64,000 bases of DNA, taken from positions 1-64,000 of the forward strand of contig MKTY01000016.1 of NCBI GenBank assembly GCA_001898485.1, written 5' to 3'. This DNA is from Sphingobacteriales bacterium 46-32. Lineage in GTDB: Bacteria; Bacteroidota; Bacteroidia; Chitinophagales; Chitinophagaceae. Positions within the stretch are counted from its first letter, which is position 1; each line of letters opens with the position of its first letter. The notes below the pieces were generated by a model that was given only the letters and a program-made list of their open reading frames with translations, ran no database searches and was not told the DNA's origin. Position numbers and translations under genes: made by a program. Shown here one piece after another: positions 62,542 through 64,000 of the stretch.

Positions 62542-63498
62542 ATGAAATACCTGTTTTTATCTATCAGTTTGGTCATTGGCAGCTTTTTATCTGCGGGTGC
62601 GCAGAAGCAGCTGGATTATTTTGACACCTTATCCATTGGCGGCATTGGTCAGGTAATTTCCGTAAAAGGAATGGAAAACAGCCCGGTTCTTCTTTTTATA
62701 CATGGTGGTCCCGGAAGTTCACGAATGAACCAGGCAGACATATATACAACAGAATTACAGAAAAAATTCATCGTGGTACAGTGGGATCAGCGCGAAGCCG
62801 GACGCACGCAACAGCTCAATAAAAGCCCTCTACCTATTACCCTTCAGCAAATGGAGCAGGATACACACGATGTGGTCGATTCTTTACGCAAGAGATTCAA
62901 TCAGCCGAAGATCTACCTGGCCGGTGAATCCTGGGGTACGGTACTCGGGTTTTATATGGCCGCACACTATTCCGACTGGTTGCATGCCTACCTGGCCATC
63001 AGCTCCGTGATTGATCAGGAAAAAAGTGAAAAAAAGTTGATCAGCTTTCTGAAAAAACAAGCAACCGCATCGGGTAATACTGTCGAACTGGAGGAATTAA
63101 ACAGTGTAAAAGTCCCTTTCGAAAATTACCGGCAGATCTACTACTCCCGCAAATGGCTCTTTCAGTACGATGGACAGGCTATTGCCGACAAAGACACCAG
63201 CCTCATCATCGACTATCTCCGCTCCTGGGCCGATACCTGGCTTCCTGTATGGAATGAAGCCATTCAGCGGAACTTATATAAAACACTTCCGAAAATTAAA
63301 TGCCCTGTTTACTTTTTTGTAGGCGGTAAAGACCGGCAAACCGATTTCGAAATAGCCAGAGGCTATTATAAAAAACTGTCCGCACCAAAGAAAGATCTCT
63401 TCTTCTTCGAAAACGCCGGACACTCCCTGCTCACTACCGAAGCAGCAGAAGTGCAGAAAATAATCATTGACAGGATTCTTACGGATACAAAAAAATGA
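62542..63498 (+). CDS. Secreted alpha/beta hydrolase (proline iminopeptidase-like)
   Basis: 318 residues. Signal peptide (about 1-20, ending SAGAQ). Oxyanion motif FIHGGPGSSRMNQ, QWDQREAGRT, nucleophile elbow GESWGT, acid in FFVGGKDRQTDFE and a final His in ENAGHSLL. This is the prolyl aminopeptidase/S33 pattern, likely acting on peptides or esters outside the cytoplasm. A related lipoprotein lies at 23352. Start at ATG 62542. Confidence 0.92.
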   Translation: MKYLFLSISLVIGSFLSAGAQKQLDYFDTLSIGGIGQVISVKGMENSPVLLFIHGGPGSSRMNQADIYTTELQKKFIVVQWDQREAGRTQQLNKSPLPITLQQMEQDTHDVVDSLRKRFNQPKIYLAGESWGTVLGFYMAAHYSDWLHAYLAISSVIDQEKSEKKLISFLKKQATASGNTVELEELNSVKVPFENYRQIYYSRKWLFQYDGQAIADKDTSLIIDYLRSWADTWLPVWNEAIQRNLYKTLPKIKCPVYFFVGGKDRQTDFEIARGYYKKLSAPKKDLFFFENAGHSLLTTEAAEVQKIIIDRILTDTKK

Positions 63499-63504
63499 GA
63501 ACTT

Positions 63505-63580
63505 AATGTGCTGATATGCTGGTGTGCTGATGTGCTGATTGATTTGACGATTTGACGATTTGAAAATTTGAAGATTTGAG
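63505..63580. repeat. Low-complexity GTGCTGAT / GATTTGACGATTTGA tract
   Basis: Units of TGCTGATGTGCTG followed by GATTTGACGATTTGA fill the space after the hydrolase stop, like the simple repeats at 56.9-57.1 kb. Confidence 0.8.
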
Positions 63581-63765
63581 GATTGCTATTGTCCGGGGAG
63601 AGCTTTTTTAGCAGCTTTCAAAAAAACCAGTGACCATCTCAAAACCCGGAATACTCCTTTTTCATAACTACCCGATATAATTTTGTCTTTTTTTTATCAT
63701 TGTTTGCCGAAAGGTTCAATTAAGCTGCTGGAATATTAATTACTTTTCCTCCTCAGTATTATTAT

Positions 63766-64000
63766 ATGAAAATTATCGCCCGTAAAAACCTCCTGCTCTT
63801 CAGCTTCCTTTTTATTTCGTCTTTTGCCTTTGCCCGCCAGGCTCCTGTACAGGAACCCACCGGCGGTAATCCCGAATGGTCAAAACCCTATGCGCCGTTT
63901 CGTATTGCCGGAAATCTATATTATGTAGGCACCTACGATCTGGCATCCTACCTCATCACTACCAGCCAGGGACATATCCTTATTAATACAGGCCTGGCCG
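63766..64000 (+). CDS. Subclass B3 metallo-beta-lactamase-like protein, N-terminal part (cut by window)
   Basis: 78 codons present; runs off the window end. Signal peptide (about 1-25, ending AFARQA) followed by WSKPYAPFRIAGNLYYVGTYDLASYLITTSQGHILINTGLA, the N-terminal fingerprint of class B3 metallo-beta-lactamases (zinc-dependent, periplasmic). The HXHXDH zinc motif would lie beyond position 64000 and cannot be checked. Whether it hydrolyses beta-lactams or is another MBL-fold hydrolase is therefore open. Confidence 0.8.
   Translation, partial: MKIIARKNLLLFSFLFISSFAFARQAPVQEPTGGNPEWSKPYAPFRIAGNLYYVGTYDLASYLITTSQGHILINTGLA

Overview
The window looks like a chromosomal segment of a Bacteroidota bacterium, most likely a Chitinophagaceae relative. 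This is inferred from gene content and style, not from a database search: tandem CarboxypepD_reg/outer-membrane beta-barrel proteins, LytS/LytTR regulator pairs, a DUF3276 PUR protein, FtsX-type permeases with the Bacteroidota architecture, DUF4386/DUF6326 proteins, an IntDOT-like integrase remnant and Bacteroidota-style promoters. Three kinds of region are visible.

(1) Ordinary chromosome, about 1-21 kb and 49.5-64 kb, with moderate to high GC. The left part carries a YajQ protein, two paralogous outer-membrane barrels, a LytS/LytTR pair, threonine aldolase, pgi, a PUR protein, an ABC exporter, an M28 peptidase, an alpha/beta hydrolase, and an SDR next to a Crp/Fnr regulator. The right part carries tRNA-Ser(TGA), two large FtsX-type permeases, an Lrp regulator divergent from an EamA exporter, a membrane-anchored glutamate-synthase-like protein, a GreA/Rnk-like protein, a serine hydrolase with TPRs, and the start of a subclass B3 metallo-beta-lactamase cut by the window end.

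(2) An accessory stretch, 21-30 kb: an orphan ParD antitoxin with a decayed ParE, a long minus-strand cluster of envelope and hydrolase genes divergent from a second LytS/LytTR pair, and another alpha/beta hydrolase whose 3' end is duplicated as debris.

(3) A visibly AT-rich genomic island, about 30.4-49.5 kb, ending at tRNA-Ser and littered with recombinase remnants (tyrosine recombinase at 34.9-35.3 kb, large serine recombinase at 49.0-49.5 kb). It holds two nucleotide-second-messenger defence loci. Locus A (30953-34879) is a tightly packed operon: a self-cleaving LexA/UmuD-like repressor with a 21-bp operator abutting its own start codon, a DUF2188 protein, a CD-NTase, a stand-alone E2-like protein, an S-4TM membrane effector and a second, different CD-NTase. 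Locus B (38586-43375) couples a minimal SLATT effector + CD-NTase pair to a sigma-54 activator with an RtcR/CARF-like sensor domain in one operon. Divergent from it is a three-gene operon (cupin, P-loop nucleotide-kinase-like protein, GreA-like factor) preceded by a near-consensus -24/-12 promoter.

Flanking locus B are three roughly 195-nt imperfect palindromes, each placed just after a stop codon. They have integron attC-like core sites, and two of the intervening ORFs obey the cassette rule that the inverse core at the gene's end complements the core at its start. This suggests a cluster of integron-type gene cassettes without an integrase inside a defence island. The three-layer locus B, the repressor-controlled dual-cyclase locus A and the cassette array are the most notable contents.
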